Source of the DNA: Psychrobacter sp. 72-O-c
GTDB lineage: Bacteria; Pseudomonadota; Gammaproteobacteria; Pseudomonadales; Moraxellaceae
Assembly: GCF_904846605.1 (NCBI RefSeq)
Contig: NZ_CAJHBI010000011.1
Span: 27,040 to 91,039, forward strand
Length of the DNA stretch: 64,000 bases
Direction of reading: 5' to 3'
Part shown: in pieces, positions 27,153 to 40,374 of the stretch
Layout: every line of letters begins with the position of its first letter
Position numbering within the stretch: the stretch's first letter is position 1
Notes under the pieces: generated by a model
Databases searched by the model: none
What the model saw: only the letters and a program-made list of their open reading frames with translations
What the model was told of the DNA's origin: nothing
Position numbers and translations under genes: made by a program

Positions 27153-28937
27153 TTAGGCGGCCGTTGTACTGGGCGCTTGAGCAAAAGCTGATAACGCTCC
27201 TTTTAACATTGCTGATACGGTGCTGCTACAAGTACCGATGCCTGAATATACTTCCCCATCGACATTCAGTTGAATGTAGGCCACAGCATTAGCATTGGTC
27301 TTATTATCACTATTGCTATCATCATCAATGCCGTTATCACTATTGTGCTGCGGATTGATAGCGTGCTCAGCATAGTTGATAACATGTAGCGACTTTCCGG
27401 TATGCTGCGCTAAGCCATCGATGAAGGATGACAATGGGCCATTACCTGTCCCATCAATGGTAAGGGTTTCGCCATTCATCTGCACTTGGCCGTTAAAGTA
27501 AACCTCGCCACCTTTATTATTGACACTATAATCTAATAACTCAAAACTGCCTTGCTGTAAGTAAGTATCTTCAAAGGTCTGCAATATTTCATCGTTTTGT
27601 AATTCGCGCGCTGCAGTCTCAGCCTGATGCTGTACGACGCGGCTAAAGTCAATTTGCATCCAACGCGGTAAGTTAAAGCCGTAGTTGCGCTGAAGGATAT
27701 AAGCGACGCCACCTTTGCCAGACTGGCTATTGATACGTACCACATCTTGATAGCTGCGGCCAATATGTGCAGGATCGATGGGTAAATAAGCCACGTCCCA
27801 GACGTTTTCCGTCTCCTCTTTATTTTTCTCATTGTAATCAAGAGATTTTTTAATAGCGTCTTGATGTGAGCCACTAAAGGCAGTAAAGACCAGCTCACCA
27901 ACATAAGGATGGCGTGGATGTAGCGGTAAATTATTACACTCGCTGACCACTTGTACAATTTCACTCATATTACTAAAATCTAGCTCAGGGTCGATACCTT
28001 GACTAAACAAGTTCATCGCCATAACCATGATATCCATATTACCGGTACGCTCACCGTTACCAAGCAATGTGCCTTCAATACGATCTGCGCCAGCAAGCAC
28101 ACCAAGCTCAGCGGCAGCTACGGCACAGCCACGATCATTATGAGTGTGCAAACTGACCGTCACATGTTCACGTTTGGCTAAGTTACGGCAGAAATACTCA
28201 ACTTGATCGGCGAAGATATTGGGCATAGAGGCTTCAACCGTTGCGGGCAAGTTAAGAATCACTTCTTGACCGTTTTGTGGCTGCCAAATTTCACAAACTG
28301 CATCACAAACTTCTACCGCATATTCTGTTTCAGTTTGGCTAAAGCTCTCAGGCGAATACTGGAATACCCATTCTGTTTCAGGATATTTGGCGGCATATTC
28401 AACTAACAACTTAGCACCGGTAATGGCAATCTCTTTAATCTCAGCTTTATCTTTTCCGTAGACTTTTTCACGCTGAATGCGGCAGGTTGAGTTATAAACG
28501 TGAACGATGGCACGCTTGGCGCCTTTTAATGATTCAAAGGTATGAGCAATCAAATGCTCACGGGCTTGTACCAGAACTTGCAAGGTCACATCTTCAGGTA
28601 CATGGTTTTCTTCGATCAATTTACGGGCAAAATCAAACTCAACTTGCGCTGCTGATGGAAAACCGATCTCAATCTCTTTAAAGCCCACGTCGACCAAAGT
28701 CTTAAAAAAGCGCATTTTTTGCTCAATAGTCATCGGATCAATCAGAGCTTGGTTACCATCACGCAGATCCACACTGGCCCATATGGGTGATTTCTCAATC
28801 GTTTTGCTTGGCCATGTGCGATCTGTCAACGAGGGCGCAAAAGCAAATGGACGGTATTTACGAAAATCAAAAGCAGCACTTTTTGGGGCTACTTTAACAG
28901 AGGCAGGTTTCGCAGAGTGTGTGGCATTGTCAGACAT
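27153..28937 (-). CDS. leuA: 2-isopropylmalate synthase
   Basis: It condenses acetyl-CoA with 2-oxoisovalerate, the first step of leucine synthesis. The catalytic TIM barrel begins with SPIWASVDLRDGNQALIDPM (metal-binding Asp after the Arg). VSLHTHNDRGCAVAAAELG near residue 260 carries the HxH metal ligands, and GNGERTGNMDIM follows. The C-terminal leucine-binding regulatory domain ends with GIGTCSSTVSAMLKGALSAF. An Asp/Asn-rich insert (about residues 540-562) interrupts this domain. ATG 28937 with AAGGA at its usual distance is preferred over an upstream TTG. It is divergent from an Lrp-type gene and belongs to the long class of LeuA. Confidence 0.96.
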   Translation of the reverse strand: MSDNATHSAKPASVKVAPKSAAFDFRKYRPFAFAPSLTDRTWPSKTIEKSPIWASVDLRDGNQALIDPMTIEQKMRFFKTLVDVGFKEIEIGFPSAAQVEFDFARKLIEENHVPEDVTLQVLVQAREHLIAHTFESLKGAKRAIVHVYNSTCRIQREKVYGKDKAEIKEIAITGAKLLVEYAAKYPETEWVFQYSPESFSQTETEYAVEVCDAVCEIWQPQNGQEVILNLPATVEASMPNIFADQVEYFCRNLAKREHVTVSLHTHNDRGCAVAAAELGVLAGADRIEGTLLGNGERTGNMDIMVMAMNLFSQGIDPELDFSNMSEIVQVVSECNNLPLHPRHPYVGELVFTAFSGSHQDAIKKSLDYNEKNKEETENVWDVAYLPIDPAHIGRSYQDVVRINSQSGKGGVAYILQRNYGFNLPRWMQIDFSRVVQHQAETAARELQNDEILQTFEDTYLQQGSFELLDYSVNNKGGEVYFNGQVQMNGETLTIDGTGNGPLSSFIDGLAQHTGKSLHVINYAEHAINPQHNSDNGIDDDSNSDNKTNANAVAYIQLNVDGEVYSGIGTCSSTVSAMLKGALSAFAQAPSTTAA

Positions 28938-29171
28938 AATCAATCCTTAGATGAGGTGGCAATTTGTATTTTTAACTGGGTAGCTTGTAGTTAACGTAGC
29001 TCGTAAATCAGATAGTGTTTATCATACGAAATAATAGAAGTTTATACCATTATAATAACAAAGTTTATAAAGGGAAAAGCAGCTTTGTTTTGTATATATT
29101 ATTATTAATTTAGCGATAAAACCTATTTTTATGGTTATAATTAGATTAATCCACTAATTATTAAATAAAGT

Positions 29172-29660
29172 ATGCAAAATAGTCATTCTGATAACCTTCC
29201 ATCCATTGATATCGATGAGATAGATAAGTGCTTGTTGCGCTTATTACAGCTAGAGGCACGCATGAGTATTACTGAGCTTGCTGAGCGCGTTAATCTCTCT
29301 GCTACGCCCTGCGCGCGCCGGATTAAACGCTTGGAAGAGGCTGGGATTATTACCGGTTATCATACTCAAACCGATGCGCAAAAATTGGGCTATCCCTTAT
29401 CGGTATTTATCGCTATCAGTATGGATCGCCATACCGCCGAACGCTTTGAGCAGTTTGAACGTAAAGTTCAAAGCTTCGATGAAGTAATCAGTTGTAGCAT
29501 TGTCACTGGACGCACTGAAGATTATTTGATTAAAGTACGAGTGCGCGATATGGCACATTATGAAGAATTTTTATTACACCGGCTTAATCGTATTGAAGGC
29601 GTTGCTCAAGTACATACCAGCTTTGAGCTGCGGGAAGTATTTAGCCGTAGCGTGGTTTAG
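29172..29660 (+). CDS. Lrp/AsnC-family transcriptional regulator
   Basis: This 162-residue DNA-binding protein has the Lrp layout: an N-terminal HTH (LLRLLQLEARMSITELAERVNLSATPCARRIKRLEEAGII, residues 23-62) and a C-terminal RAM ligand-binding domain (about 75-150) with VISCSIVTGRTEDYLIKVRV. Divergence from leuA across a 234-base spacer suggests it senses an amino acid and may regulate leuA, as Lrp does in other gammaproteobacteria. It is not close enough to the global Lrp by eye to give that name. Confidence 0.93.
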   Translation: MQNSHSDNLPSIDIDEIDKCLLRLLQLEARMSITELAERVNLSATPCARRIKRLEEAGIITGYHTQTDAQKLGYPLSVFIAISMDRHTAERFEQFERKVQSFDEVISCSIVTGRTEDYLIKVRVRDMAHYEEFLLHRLNRIEGVAQVHTSFELREVFSRSVV

Positions 29661-29795
29661 TTTTATTGTTGTTGAAATATTGAGTAATACAGATGTTTAA
29701 TATTATATAGTTAATCAAATTTAGAAACAGCGCACAGTGCCACTATATGGTTAAAAACCAATTGTTAAAACGATTACTAAATACTGACCTATATT

Positions 29796-31070
29796 CTATG
29801 CCGTACCTTGTGGCTGGCGGCGAAAAAATAACAGTAGAACAATTCCGATAAGCAGTCCAATACTAGCGACCAGTAATCCGGCATTAAAATTATCGGTATC
29901 GCCTGCCAACGCGACGGTCACTAACGGCCCAATAAACTGCCCTAGCGCATAAGCCAAAGTCGCCAATCCTATTAGTAAATTAGAGTAATCTGGATTAATA
30001 TTCTTAATAAGCGTAAGTGTCATTGAGACCATACCGACAAAGGTTAGTCCTAAAATGACCGCGTTAGCATATAAGCCGAGTGCCCCATCGAACCATAAGG
30101 GCAAAAACATCCCCAACGCTTGCAGTAAGGTTAAACCTATTAAGGTTTTTATCTCACCGATACGCTTAGCAAGTGCGCCCCATATTGGATTGGATATCAT
30201 CGCAAAAATGCCCACAACCAACCAAATCAGCAGTCCGGCATAGGTTTGCGTGGTCAATCGCTGCGCCGCCATTACCGGTAGAAAAGTCGCTGAGGTAATA
30301 TAACCAAACCCTGCGAGCACGTAACTTGCTGACAATAATAAAATGGCCTTGGTATGACCAATCGACGCTTCATATAACGATCTTTTGAAATTAATATAGG
30401 TTTGATGCACTGAGAAGCGCTGGTCTTTATGATGGGAGTCTAAACGCTCAGATGTCGTGTTAGCTGAAAGGTCTGAATCAGCTGGACGTATGGCATAGAG
30501 CAACCACATAACCGGTAGACTAGTGATACCTGCCACCAGCCAAATAATATCAAAATGATAGCCTAGCGTTAACAGCCACCATGTCAGTATAGCGGAAGCA
30601 CTAATACCAACCCCAATACCCGCGTAATGTAGCGCTGACAGTACAGAGCGTCGCTCGACACTAAAGCGCTGAATGACCAGTGATGAGCTCAAAATCATCG
30701 CCACCCCACTTGCTATACCTGACAGCAGACGAATGACATACCACCAGCTCAAAGATAAATTTGGCACAACTAACAGCATAGTAGTAACTATACTAATGCC
30801 GGTCCAAACTATCAGCATCTGCCACGTCAAACGATGCGGCACAAACATCGCAATGAGTGCGCCAATAAAGTAACCAATGTAATTGACCGAAGCCAGCCAT
30901 CCGGCAATGGTGGTCGATAGTGGCAGCTGAGTCATAATATCAGGCAGGGTGGCAGTAAATAAAAAGCGCCCATAGCCCATCACCACCGCCATGCAATATA
31001 GTCCTATCGCTGCGATGGCGGTTTCGTTAGTAATGCGGGATATTATACGGTGGCGAGATTCAGTCATCAT
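29796..31070 (-). CDS. YbfB/YjiJ-family MFS transporter
   Basis: This inner-membrane major facilitator has 424 residues and about 12 helices. The signature of the YbfB/YjiJ subgroup is visible near the start (GYGRFLFTATLPDIM), followed by GWLASVNYIGYFIGAL. The second half has the typical VVGIFAMISNPIWGALAKRIG loop. A polar, Ser/His-rich loop near residues 200-225 separates the halves. The substrate is unknown; relatives have been proposed to export sugars or drugs, and none has a certain substrate here. It is downstream of the ubiB-like gene by 111 bases on the same strand. Confidence 0.88.
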   Translation of the reverse strand: MMTESRHRIISRITNETAIAAIGLYCMAVVMGYGRFLFTATLPDIMTQLPLSTTIAGWLASVNYIGYFIGALIAMFVPHRLTWQMLIVWTGISIVTTMLLVVPNLSLSWWYVIRLLSGIASGVAMILSSSLVIQRFSVERRSVLSALHYAGIGVGISASAILTWWLLTLGYHFDIIWLVAGITSLPVMWLLYAIRPADSDLSANTTSERLDSHHKDQRFSVHQTYINFKRSLYEASIGHTKAILLLSASYVLAGFGYITSATFLPVMAAQRLTTQTYAGLLIWLVVGIFAMISNPIWGALAKRIGEIKTLIGLTLLQALGMFLPLWFDGALGLYANAVILGLTFVGMVSMTLTLIKNINPDYSNLLIGLATLAYALGQFIGPLVTVALAGDTDNFNAGLLVASIGLLIGIVLLLFFRRQPQGTA

Positions 31071-31181
31071 GACAGAGCCAATTTGTGGCGCTTAGCACAC
31101 AATCCTTTGTGTTAATATTTTTTAAAAATGGCAGTCAGTGACGGAAATCTACGACGAGAAAATAGATAACGTTGCTGAGTA

Positions 31182-32522
31182 TTACGCTATTGATTTTGTG
31201 TCCGCTTGCCCTAGCATCGCCACACGCTTATCACTAAACATATCCATATCAGGCGCTAGCGTACGCATAAACCGATCAAAATATAGCAGCTGCTTGGTCA
31301 ATAAAGCAAAATCACGCGGAAAGTGTATACCATGACGCTTACCCACATCGACAATCTCGAGCATCATCTTATTAAGATCATCCGCTTGCTCTTTAGTGTT
31401 GAACGGTATGCCGCTAGTAAACGCTTTATCTTCAGCCATAATAGACCGCATCATGCGTTGCAAATCCTTGGCCAAGGCAACCTCGTCTACCTGGTTACGC
31501 ATGTTGGTCATTTCCATATCGATCATATGGTGTGCCATCATCTGATAATCGTTATCTTGCAAAGCCTGCATCATACCCATACAAGCGCGCCAGCTTTCGG
31601 CTTTTAATTTACCTACGATACCAAAATCTAAAAAGCCAATCCGGCCGTCAGTTAATAGCATCAGGTTGCCGGCATGTAAATCCGCATGGAAGCTATTACA
31701 CAGCATCAAACTTGCAAACCACGTGTTTAAGGTATCTGCCATCACTTGCGCGGGGTCGTCACAATACTGACGCATGGCAGACTCATCGACCATAGAAACC
31801 CCATACAATCGACTCATAGTCAATACGCGCCTAGTGGTCAGCTCATCGTGGACTTCAGGCCCAATAACTCGCGTGTTACCTGATACTGTTAAGAATTGCT
31901 GAAAATCACGAATATTTTGTGCCTCAGCGATGAAGTCTGTTTCTGCCAGCATGCGCAGCCGAATCTCATCGATAATCGGCGCAATACTAGCAAATCTCAT
32001 GGATGGCATCAGCAGCTCTAGCAGTTTAGTCACCGCATGCAATACACCTAAATCGGTCTGCATGATAGTTTCAACACCGGGCTTCTGGACTTTTAATACC
32101 ACTTCATCACCATTATGTAGACGTGCAGTATGGACTTGCGCAATAGAAGCTGATGCTAGTGGTTTTTTCTCAATATGAGCGAATTTATCACTTAGCGTAT
32201 AGCCATCCACTGCCAGCTCAGCCATTAATACCCGCTCGATATAATCATAGGACAATGGGGTCGTTTGATCTAAAAAATCTTGAAATGCCTCAACATACTC
32301 ACGTGGAAATAGCGACGGCGTACTGGCAATAAACTGGCCAATTTTTATATAAGTGGTACCCAGCTGCTCAAAGGTTTCTTTTAGTAGATTAGCGTCAGGC
32401 TTCTCACCTTTTGCCACTCGTAACGCAGACAGCCCAGCAATACTAGCCGTTTGACGAACACGGTTCATAACATTGAAGGTGTGCTTTAATAAATGAGGAC
32501 GATGGATTTTCATAAAGGACAA
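31182..32522 (-). CDS. ABC1/UbiB-family atypical kinase
   Basis: This protein kinase-like ATPase of the AarF/ABC1/UbiB family has 446 residues. The defining KxGQ motif is in TYIKIGQFIASTPSLFP near residue 55. The Ala-rich nucleotide loop (ASASIAQVHTARL) near 112, the HADLHAGNLML catalytic loop and the FLDFGIVG motif near 290 are all present. UbiB proteins assist ubiquinone synthesis at the membrane. This protein lacks an obvious C-terminal membrane anchor and is not in a ubiE-ubiJ-ubiB operon, so it may be a second family member. It is last in the run ampG-like, prmC, moeB-like, this gene. Confidence 0.9.
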   Translation of the reverse strand: MSFMKIHRPHLLKHTFNVMNRVRQTASIAGLSALRVAKGEKPDANLLKETFEQLGTTYIKIGQFIASTPSLFPREYVEAFQDFLDQTTPLSYDYIERVLMAELAVDGYTLSDKFAHIEKKPLASASIAQVHTARLHNGDEVVLKVQKPGVETIMQTDLGVLHAVTKLLELLMPSMRFASIAPIIDEIRLRMLAETDFIAEAQNIRDFQQFLTVSGNTRVIGPEVHDELTTRRVLTMSRLYGVSMVDESAMRQYCDDPAQVMADTLNTWFASLMLCNSFHADLHAGNLMLLTDGRIGFLDFGIVGKLKAESWRACMGMMQALQDNDYQMMAHHMIDMEMTNMRNQVDEVALAKDLQRMMRSIMAEDKAFTSGIPFNTKEQADDLNKMMLEIVDVGKRHGIHFPRDFALLTKQLLYFDRFMRTLAPDMDMFSDKRVAMLGQADTKSIA

Positions 32523-32564
32523 CTGTTGTCAGTAAACAAAGAATAGTTAAAAATAATTAGCAAA

Positions 32565-33356
32565 CTAAATAGCACATATAGGACATTGCTTATCTTGCCG
32601 ATAGCCCATTATTCGCTGCTGCATCAGGCTACCGTCCCATATTAGCAGTTTATTTGTCAGTGGATTTTTGGTTAATCCTAAATATTGTAAAGCGGCATTG
32701 GCCTGCAAGCTGCCCATAATGGCGGTGGTACTGGCCAGCACCCCTGAATTGGCGCAAGTACGCTCATCAAACTCTGTATCAGCATTAAGCGCACCAAACA
32801 CACAATAATAGCAGCCTGTGTTTAACTGAGGCTCAAACAATGCCAATTGACCTTGCATCGCAATCGCCGAGGCAGACAGTAACGGGATTTGATAGCGTAC
32901 ACTGATACGATTAATGACATCGCGAGTCGCAAAATTATCCGTGCAATCTAAAAGTAAATCTGGTTTACCGGACGCCATATCCAGTAGCTCATAAGCATTG
33001 TCTTGACTTAAACGAGCAACCGTACCACGAGCACTAATCAATGGATTAATTTGTTCTAGCATGTGGGCAGCAGTGAGTGCTTTGGGCTTGCCAATATCAT
33101 CTGGTAGAAACAGCGTCTGCCGCTGCAAGTTACTGGCCTCAATCACATCATCATCAATCAGATGCACTTGCCCAAGCCCTGCACGCACAAGTGTTTCGGA
33201 GGCTGGACAACCAAGTCCGCCAGCACCAATCATCACCACACGGGCAGACTTTAGCCGTAGCTGGGCATCAAGATCCCAGCCATCGAGCAATACCTGCCGA
33301 GCGTAGCGTAAGAGTTCTTCGTCTGTAAGTACTTCTATCTCTGCTGGATGGGTCAT
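32565..33356 (-). CDS. moeB: MoeB/ThiF-family adenylyltransferase
   Basis: This E1-like enzyme adenylates the C-terminal glycine of a small sulfur carrier (MoaD for molybdopterin or ThiS for thiamine). The nucleotide-binding GAGGLGCPASETLVRAG is at residues 47-63, followed by DDDVIEASNLQRQTLF. The zinc ligands are two CxxC pairs, CYYC near residue 185 and CPIC at the very end. Asp144-Cys in LLDCTDNFATR is also typical. At 263 residues it fits MoeB, and the molybdenum-dependent xanthine dehydrogenase elsewhere in the window shows a need for molybdopterin. ThiF cannot be excluded. Confidence 0.88.
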   Translation of the reverse strand: MTHPAEIEVLTDEELLRYARQVLLDGWDLDAQLRLKSARVVMIGAGGLGCPASETLVRAGLGQVHLIDDDVIEASNLQRQTLFLPDDIGKPKALTAAHMLEQINPLISARGTVARLSQDNAYELLDMASGKPDLLLDCTDNFATRDVINRISVRYQIPLLSASAIAMQGQLALFEPQLNTGCYYCVFGALNADTEFDERTCANSGVLASTTAIMGSLQANAALQYLGLTKNPLTNKLLIWDGSLMQQRIMGYRQDKQCPICAI

Positions 33357-33419
33357 ATTTTTTTACCAAAACTTATCGAGAGCTTATTACTTTGAAGATT
33401 AGTACTTTGAAGCTTGTTG

Positions 33420-34358
33420 TTAACAAAGCTGCCCAAGGGTCAAGCGCTCATTACCACCAAAATCTTGTATGGTTTGAACTTTATCAAAACCATGATCAGT
33501 AAATAACTGACGGACAGCAGCGCCTTGATCAAAGCCGTGTTCAATCGCTAATAGCCCATTACTACGTAAATATCGCGGTGCTTGTTCAACAATATGTTCA
33601 ATATCAGCTAAACCATGATTGAGTGCACTTAAAGCACTAATAGGTTCCGCTTGTAAGCGCTGCAAATGCTCATCCAACTCATCAATATAGGGTGGATTGG
33701 AGACAATCACATCAAATAGCTGGGTAGAATCAGTGGACAAATTGTCATACCAGCTGCTTTGGACAAATTCAATATTTACAACTTTATTCAATTCGGCATT
33801 ATGCTTTGCAACTTTAAGAGCTTCTGCTGAAAAATCAGCCGCGACCACTTCCCAGCTATTTTTTGCAACTTTAGCTTTTGTATTACCAGTGCTACCTTGC
33901 GCTAGCTCATGCGCAAGGCTAATCGCAATACAGCCTGAGCCTGTACCCAAATCTAGCAGGCGTTTATTACTAAAAGTATGCTTAGACACCAGCTCTTCAT
34001 CTTGCGCCTTTATCCAAAGCAGCACCTGTTCTACCAATATTTCAGTATCCGGTCTGGGTATTAAAGTATGCTCATTAACCTTAAAGTCCAATGACCAGAA
34101 CTCCTGATGATCAGTCAAATACGCTAAAGGAATACCCTGCTTCATCTTAGTCACGCCAGCATTAAATTGTTCAAACTCACTATCCGTCAGCTGGTAATTT
34201 TCTTCCATAATAAGAAACGCAGATGGCTTAGCTAGCACATAAAGCAGCCAATCCGTTATCCAAAACTGCGGAATGCCAGCATCGGTAGCCGTATTTGCTA
34301 CTTGCTGTTTGATTCTCTTTACTGTCATGCCTGGTGTTTTGGCCGCTGTCATAAACAA
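33420..34358 (-). CDS. prmC: Peptide chain release factor N5-glutamine methyltransferase
   Basis: PrmC methylates the glutamine of the GGQ motif in release factors RF1 and RF2. The Rossmann SAM-binding motif LLDLGTGSGCIAISLAHE is near residue 130. The substrate-binding NPPY motif is in VSNPPYIDELDEHL near 215. The N-terminal helical domain has the PLAYLTDHQEFWSLDF and NEHTLIPRPDTEILVE stretch typical of PrmC. At 312 residues it is a little long because of a polar insert near 150. The neighbouring ampG-like and moeB-like genes are co-directional at 42 and 63 bases. Confidence 0.95.
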   Translation of the reverse strand: MFMTAAKTPGMTVKRIKQQVANTATDAGIPQFWITDWLLYVLAKPSAFLIMEENYQLTDSEFEQFNAGVTKMKQGIPLAYLTDHQEFWSLDFKVNEHTLIPRPDTEILVEQVLLWIKAQDEELVSKHTFSNKRLLDLGTGSGCIAISLAHELAQGSTGNTKAKVAKNSWEVVAADFSAEALKVAKHNAELNKVVNIEFVQSSWYDNLSTDSTQLFDVIVSNPPYIDELDEHLQRLQAEPISALSALNHGLADIEHIVEQAPRYLRSNGLLAIEHGFDQGAAVRQLFTDHGFDKVQTIQDFGGNERLTLGQLC

Positions 34359-34400
34359 CTCTTAGTAGTTATCTGGGTCTTATCCGTTGTAATTCGCACG

Positions 34401-36062
34401 TTACTCTGTAGCACGTGGCGGCTCTTTGGTATTTGATAAATTAGGATTGGCTTTGGTTAACTCAACCCCTTTATTGCCACCACTGTCATTGTTGTTGTCG
34501 TCACCGCCATAAATATCATCGTTATCGCCAATAACGATATGCTTATCAACATAATAAATCAGCGCTAGGATTGGAATACCAATCAAAAAGGTAAACATAA
34601 AAAAGAACGGATAACTGGTACTGTCAACGATAGTACCCGAATATCCACCCACTACTTTAGGCAGTAGCGTCATGAGTGATGAAAATATTGAATACTGTAC
34701 CGCCGTAAAGCGAATCGATGTTAGCGCTGATAAGAAAGCAATAAATACTGCACTGGCAAGACCTGCGGCAAGGTTATCAAGAATCACGGCAAAATACATA
34801 TACGGCAGACTACCGGGATGGTAAGTCAGCAGAATAAAGAGCAGATTAGTCACACAGGCTAGAATTGCCCCAACCATCATAGCCCGCATAATACGCATTT
34901 TTTGGGCCAATAATCCACCTAAAAATCCACCACCGATGGCCATGACCACCCCAACCAGTTTAACGGCATTGGCAATATCAACTTTAGTGAAATCCATATC
35001 TTGATAAAAGACATTGGAGATAACGCCAGCGACAATATCAGAGATACGGTAGAGACCAATCAGCGCTAATAACAATAAGGCTTTCTTACCATAACGACGG
35101 AAGAAATCAGCAATAGGCTCAACCCATGTCGTATTAGCAAACTCTTGCTCTACAAGGTTGGCTTTTACTAAGCCGTAGCCAACAGCTAAAGCCGCTGCCA
35201 AACTCAATACCATCCGTACAATTTCAGTTAGAAAACCCGAAAACACACCTTCTGTCTCAGGCAGTATTAGCCCCGCATTAGCAAATACTAATACAAAGCC
35301 AATGACTGATATGGCAAATACCAGCACCAGCCGGGTGTAGTCTGAAGTCTTACGCTCAACGACTACTTGTTGCCTGACAGGCTCATGAATGACTAAAGTG
35401 GTAATAACCCCAACGCCCATGACCCCCGCCATAATCCAGTAGGTATTACGCCACGCTTCATAACTATAAAAGCTCTCGGTAGAACCAAAGTAATCTGCTA
35501 AATATAACGCGCCGGCACCCGCGACAATCATGCCTAGACGATAGCCAGTGACATACATAGCAGACAATACCGCCTGTAAGCTAGGCGGTGCCAGCTCAAT
35601 ACGGTAAGCATCAATAACGATATCTTGGGTCGCTGATGAAAAGCCTAGCAGTACGGCACCAACTGCCATAAGAACCAAACTGCCTTCGTTGGCTGGGTTA
35701 ACGCTGGCCATGATACAAATCGCTGCAATAATCATCAGCTGCGCAACCAAGATCCAGCTACGCCTGCGACCTAATAACTTAGTTAATATTGGCAATGGCA
35801 CGGCATCAATAAGGGGTGCCCAAATAAACTTGAAGGCATAACCAAGCGCTGCCCAGCTGAACATCGTTACCACACTACGGTCAATACCTGCTTCACGTAG
35901 CCACAATGACAAACTCGAAAAAATCAGTAAAATAGGAATGCCCGCGACAAAACCTAAAAACAGCATGATAATCGAACGCCGATCAAGATAAGCTTGTAAG
36001 CTCTCGCTCAATGATTTTTTAGCGATTGGAGGATTGGGTGGTACAGGTTGGACAGCAGACAT
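34401..36062 (-). CDS. ampG: AmpG-family muropeptide permease
   Basis: This inner-membrane MFS transporter of the AmpG family imports anhydromuropeptides for cell-wall recycling. It has 553 residues and about 14 hydrophobic segments. LFLGFVAGIPILLIFSSLSLWLREAGI near residues 35-62 is the characteristic AmpG opening, and SSATQDIVIDAYRIELAPP near 142 is a strong family motif. The C-terminal 40 residues form an Asp/Asn/Gly-rich tail (GDNDDIYGGDDNNND), unusual for AmpG. It is first in a likely operon with prmC, moeB-like and ubiB-like genes. Confidence 0.92.
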   Translation of the reverse strand: MSAVQPVPPNPPIAKKSLSESLQAYLDRRSIIMLFLGFVAGIPILLIFSSLSLWLREAGIDRSVVTMFSWAALGYAFKFIWAPLIDAVPLPILTKLLGRRRSWILVAQLMIIAAICIMASVNPANEGSLVLMAVGAVLLGFSSATQDIVIDAYRIELAPPSLQAVLSAMYVTGYRLGMIVAGAGALYLADYFGSTESFYSYEAWRNTYWIMAGVMGVGVITTLVIHEPVRQQVVVERKTSDYTRLVLVFAISVIGFVLVFANAGLILPETEGVFSGFLTEIVRMVLSLAAALAVGYGLVKANLVEQEFANTTWVEPIADFFRRYGKKALLLLALIGLYRISDIVAGVISNVFYQDMDFTKVDIANAVKLVGVVMAIGGGFLGGLLAQKMRIMRAMMVGAILACVTNLLFILLTYHPGSLPYMYFAVILDNLAAGLASAVFIAFLSALTSIRFTAVQYSIFSSLMTLLPKVVGGYSGTIVDSTSYPFFFMFTFLIGIPILALIYYVDKHIVIGDNDDIYGGDDNNNDSGGNKGVELTKANPNLSNTKEPPRATE

Positions 36063-39155
<3,093 letters not shown>

Positions 39156-39194
39156 TCTCTGGCTTAATTTTTACCCTTGTTTAGCAACAAACAA

Positions 39195-39227
39195 AACAGT
39201 CATCTTATAAAGGTGGCTGTTTTTTTA
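39195..39227 (+). terminator. Rho-independent terminator of katG
   Basis: ACAGTCATCTT pairs with AGGTGGCTGT using G-U pairs across a short ATA loop, followed by seven T. It sits 40 bases after the katG stop. Confidence 0.8.
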
Positions 39228-39437
39228 TGATCTGATATAACTTCATTAGCTTATTTTAAACCGCCGAAAGCCCTTGAATAACCGTATATATATTCCAAAA
39301 TAATATAAATACATGTCTATTTAGTATATACAAGAATAATGACTTTGTTTTACACTGATTCCTTGCTGCATCTTTGTAGGCTTTGATGTTCTTACATACA
39401 GACAGTGATTATTTTTATATTTACGAGGGATTAGGTT

Positions 39438-40367
39438 ATGGCAATTGACGTAGTGGTCAACCAGCGGCATTTACAAATTCAGCTGAAGCAGTTAGAGACT
39501 GTCTGGCATACGGTAGTGAATGGCTATAATCTAAGCCAAGCAGCAACGGTGTTGCACACCAGCCAATCAAGCTTATCGAAACATATCGCTGCGCTTGAGA
39601 ACCAGCTCAAGACTGAAGTGTTTGTTCGTCAAGGCAAACGGCTAACCGGACTGACGACTATGGGCACCGCGCTCATGCCACATATTGAATCTATATTCGC
39701 CGAAATACGTACGATTGAGAATTTAAGCCTTGATTTTAATAATCCAAACACCGGTACGTTGACGATTGCCACCACGCATACGCAGGCACGCTATGTGTTG
39801 CCTAAAGTGGTTAAAGAATTTAAAGAACGCTTTCCTAAGGTAAACTTAATTCTCCAGCAAGCGGATCCTGAGACTATCGCACAGATGGTGATTCGTGGCC
39901 AAGCTGATATTGGCATTGCGACCGAATCATTACTACATAATAATTATCTGCGTTGTCATCGTTATTATGACTGGACGCACCGCGTCATCGTACCGACTGA
40001 TCATGAGCTTGCTGGTCAAGAGACTATTGATTTGCCGACGCTTGCCAGTTATCCGCTAATTACTTATCACGGCGGGTTTACCGGACGCGGAACGATTGAC
40101 AAGGCCTTTAGTGATGCTGGGCTTGAGCCTGATATCGTGTTGGCAGCATTAGATGCTGACGTAATTAGCACCTATGTGGGTTTAGGATTAGGCGTTGGTA
40201 TTATCGCAGAGATGGCTTTTGAGCCCAGCCATTATCAGAATCTAACGGCTATTCCAGTCGATCATTTTGGTCGCTTTACCAGTTGGATGGCAGTACGTGA
40301 CGATGCAGAAATCCGTCAATACGGCCGTGCCTTTATAGAGTTATGCCAGCAACAGTTTAATCGATAA
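39438..40367 (+). CDS. CysB-like LysR-family regulator
   Basis: This LysR-type regulator has 309 residues. The winged HTH (about residues 14-75) includes LETVWHTVVNGYNLSQAATVLHTSQSSLSKHIAALE, and the substrate domain starts with NTGTLTIATTHTQARYVLP. That Thr-His-Thr-Gln-Ala-Arg sequence is the sulfate/O-acetylserine binding-site pattern of the CysB/Cbl group, so it may control sulfur assimilation genes. The ATG follows ACGAGGGA. A 297-bp MITE separates its stop from its terminator. Whether it is CysB itself cannot be settled without a genome comparison. Confidence 0.9.
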   Translation: MAIDVVVNQRHLQIQLKQLETVWHTVVNGYNLSQAATVLHTSQSSLSKHIAALENQLKTEVFVRQGKRLTGLTTMGTALMPHIESIFAEIRTIENLSLDFNNPNTGTLTIATTHTQARYVLPKVVKEFKERFPKVNLILQQADPETIAQMVIRGQADIGIATESLLHNNYLRCHRYYDWTHRVIVPTDHELAGQETIDLPTLASYPLITYHGGFTGRGTIDKAFSDAGLEPDIVLAALDADVISTYVGLGLGVGIIAEMAFEPSHYQNLTAIPVDHFGRFTSWMAVRDDAEIRQYGRAFIELCQQQFNR

Positions 40368-40374
40368 CCACCTA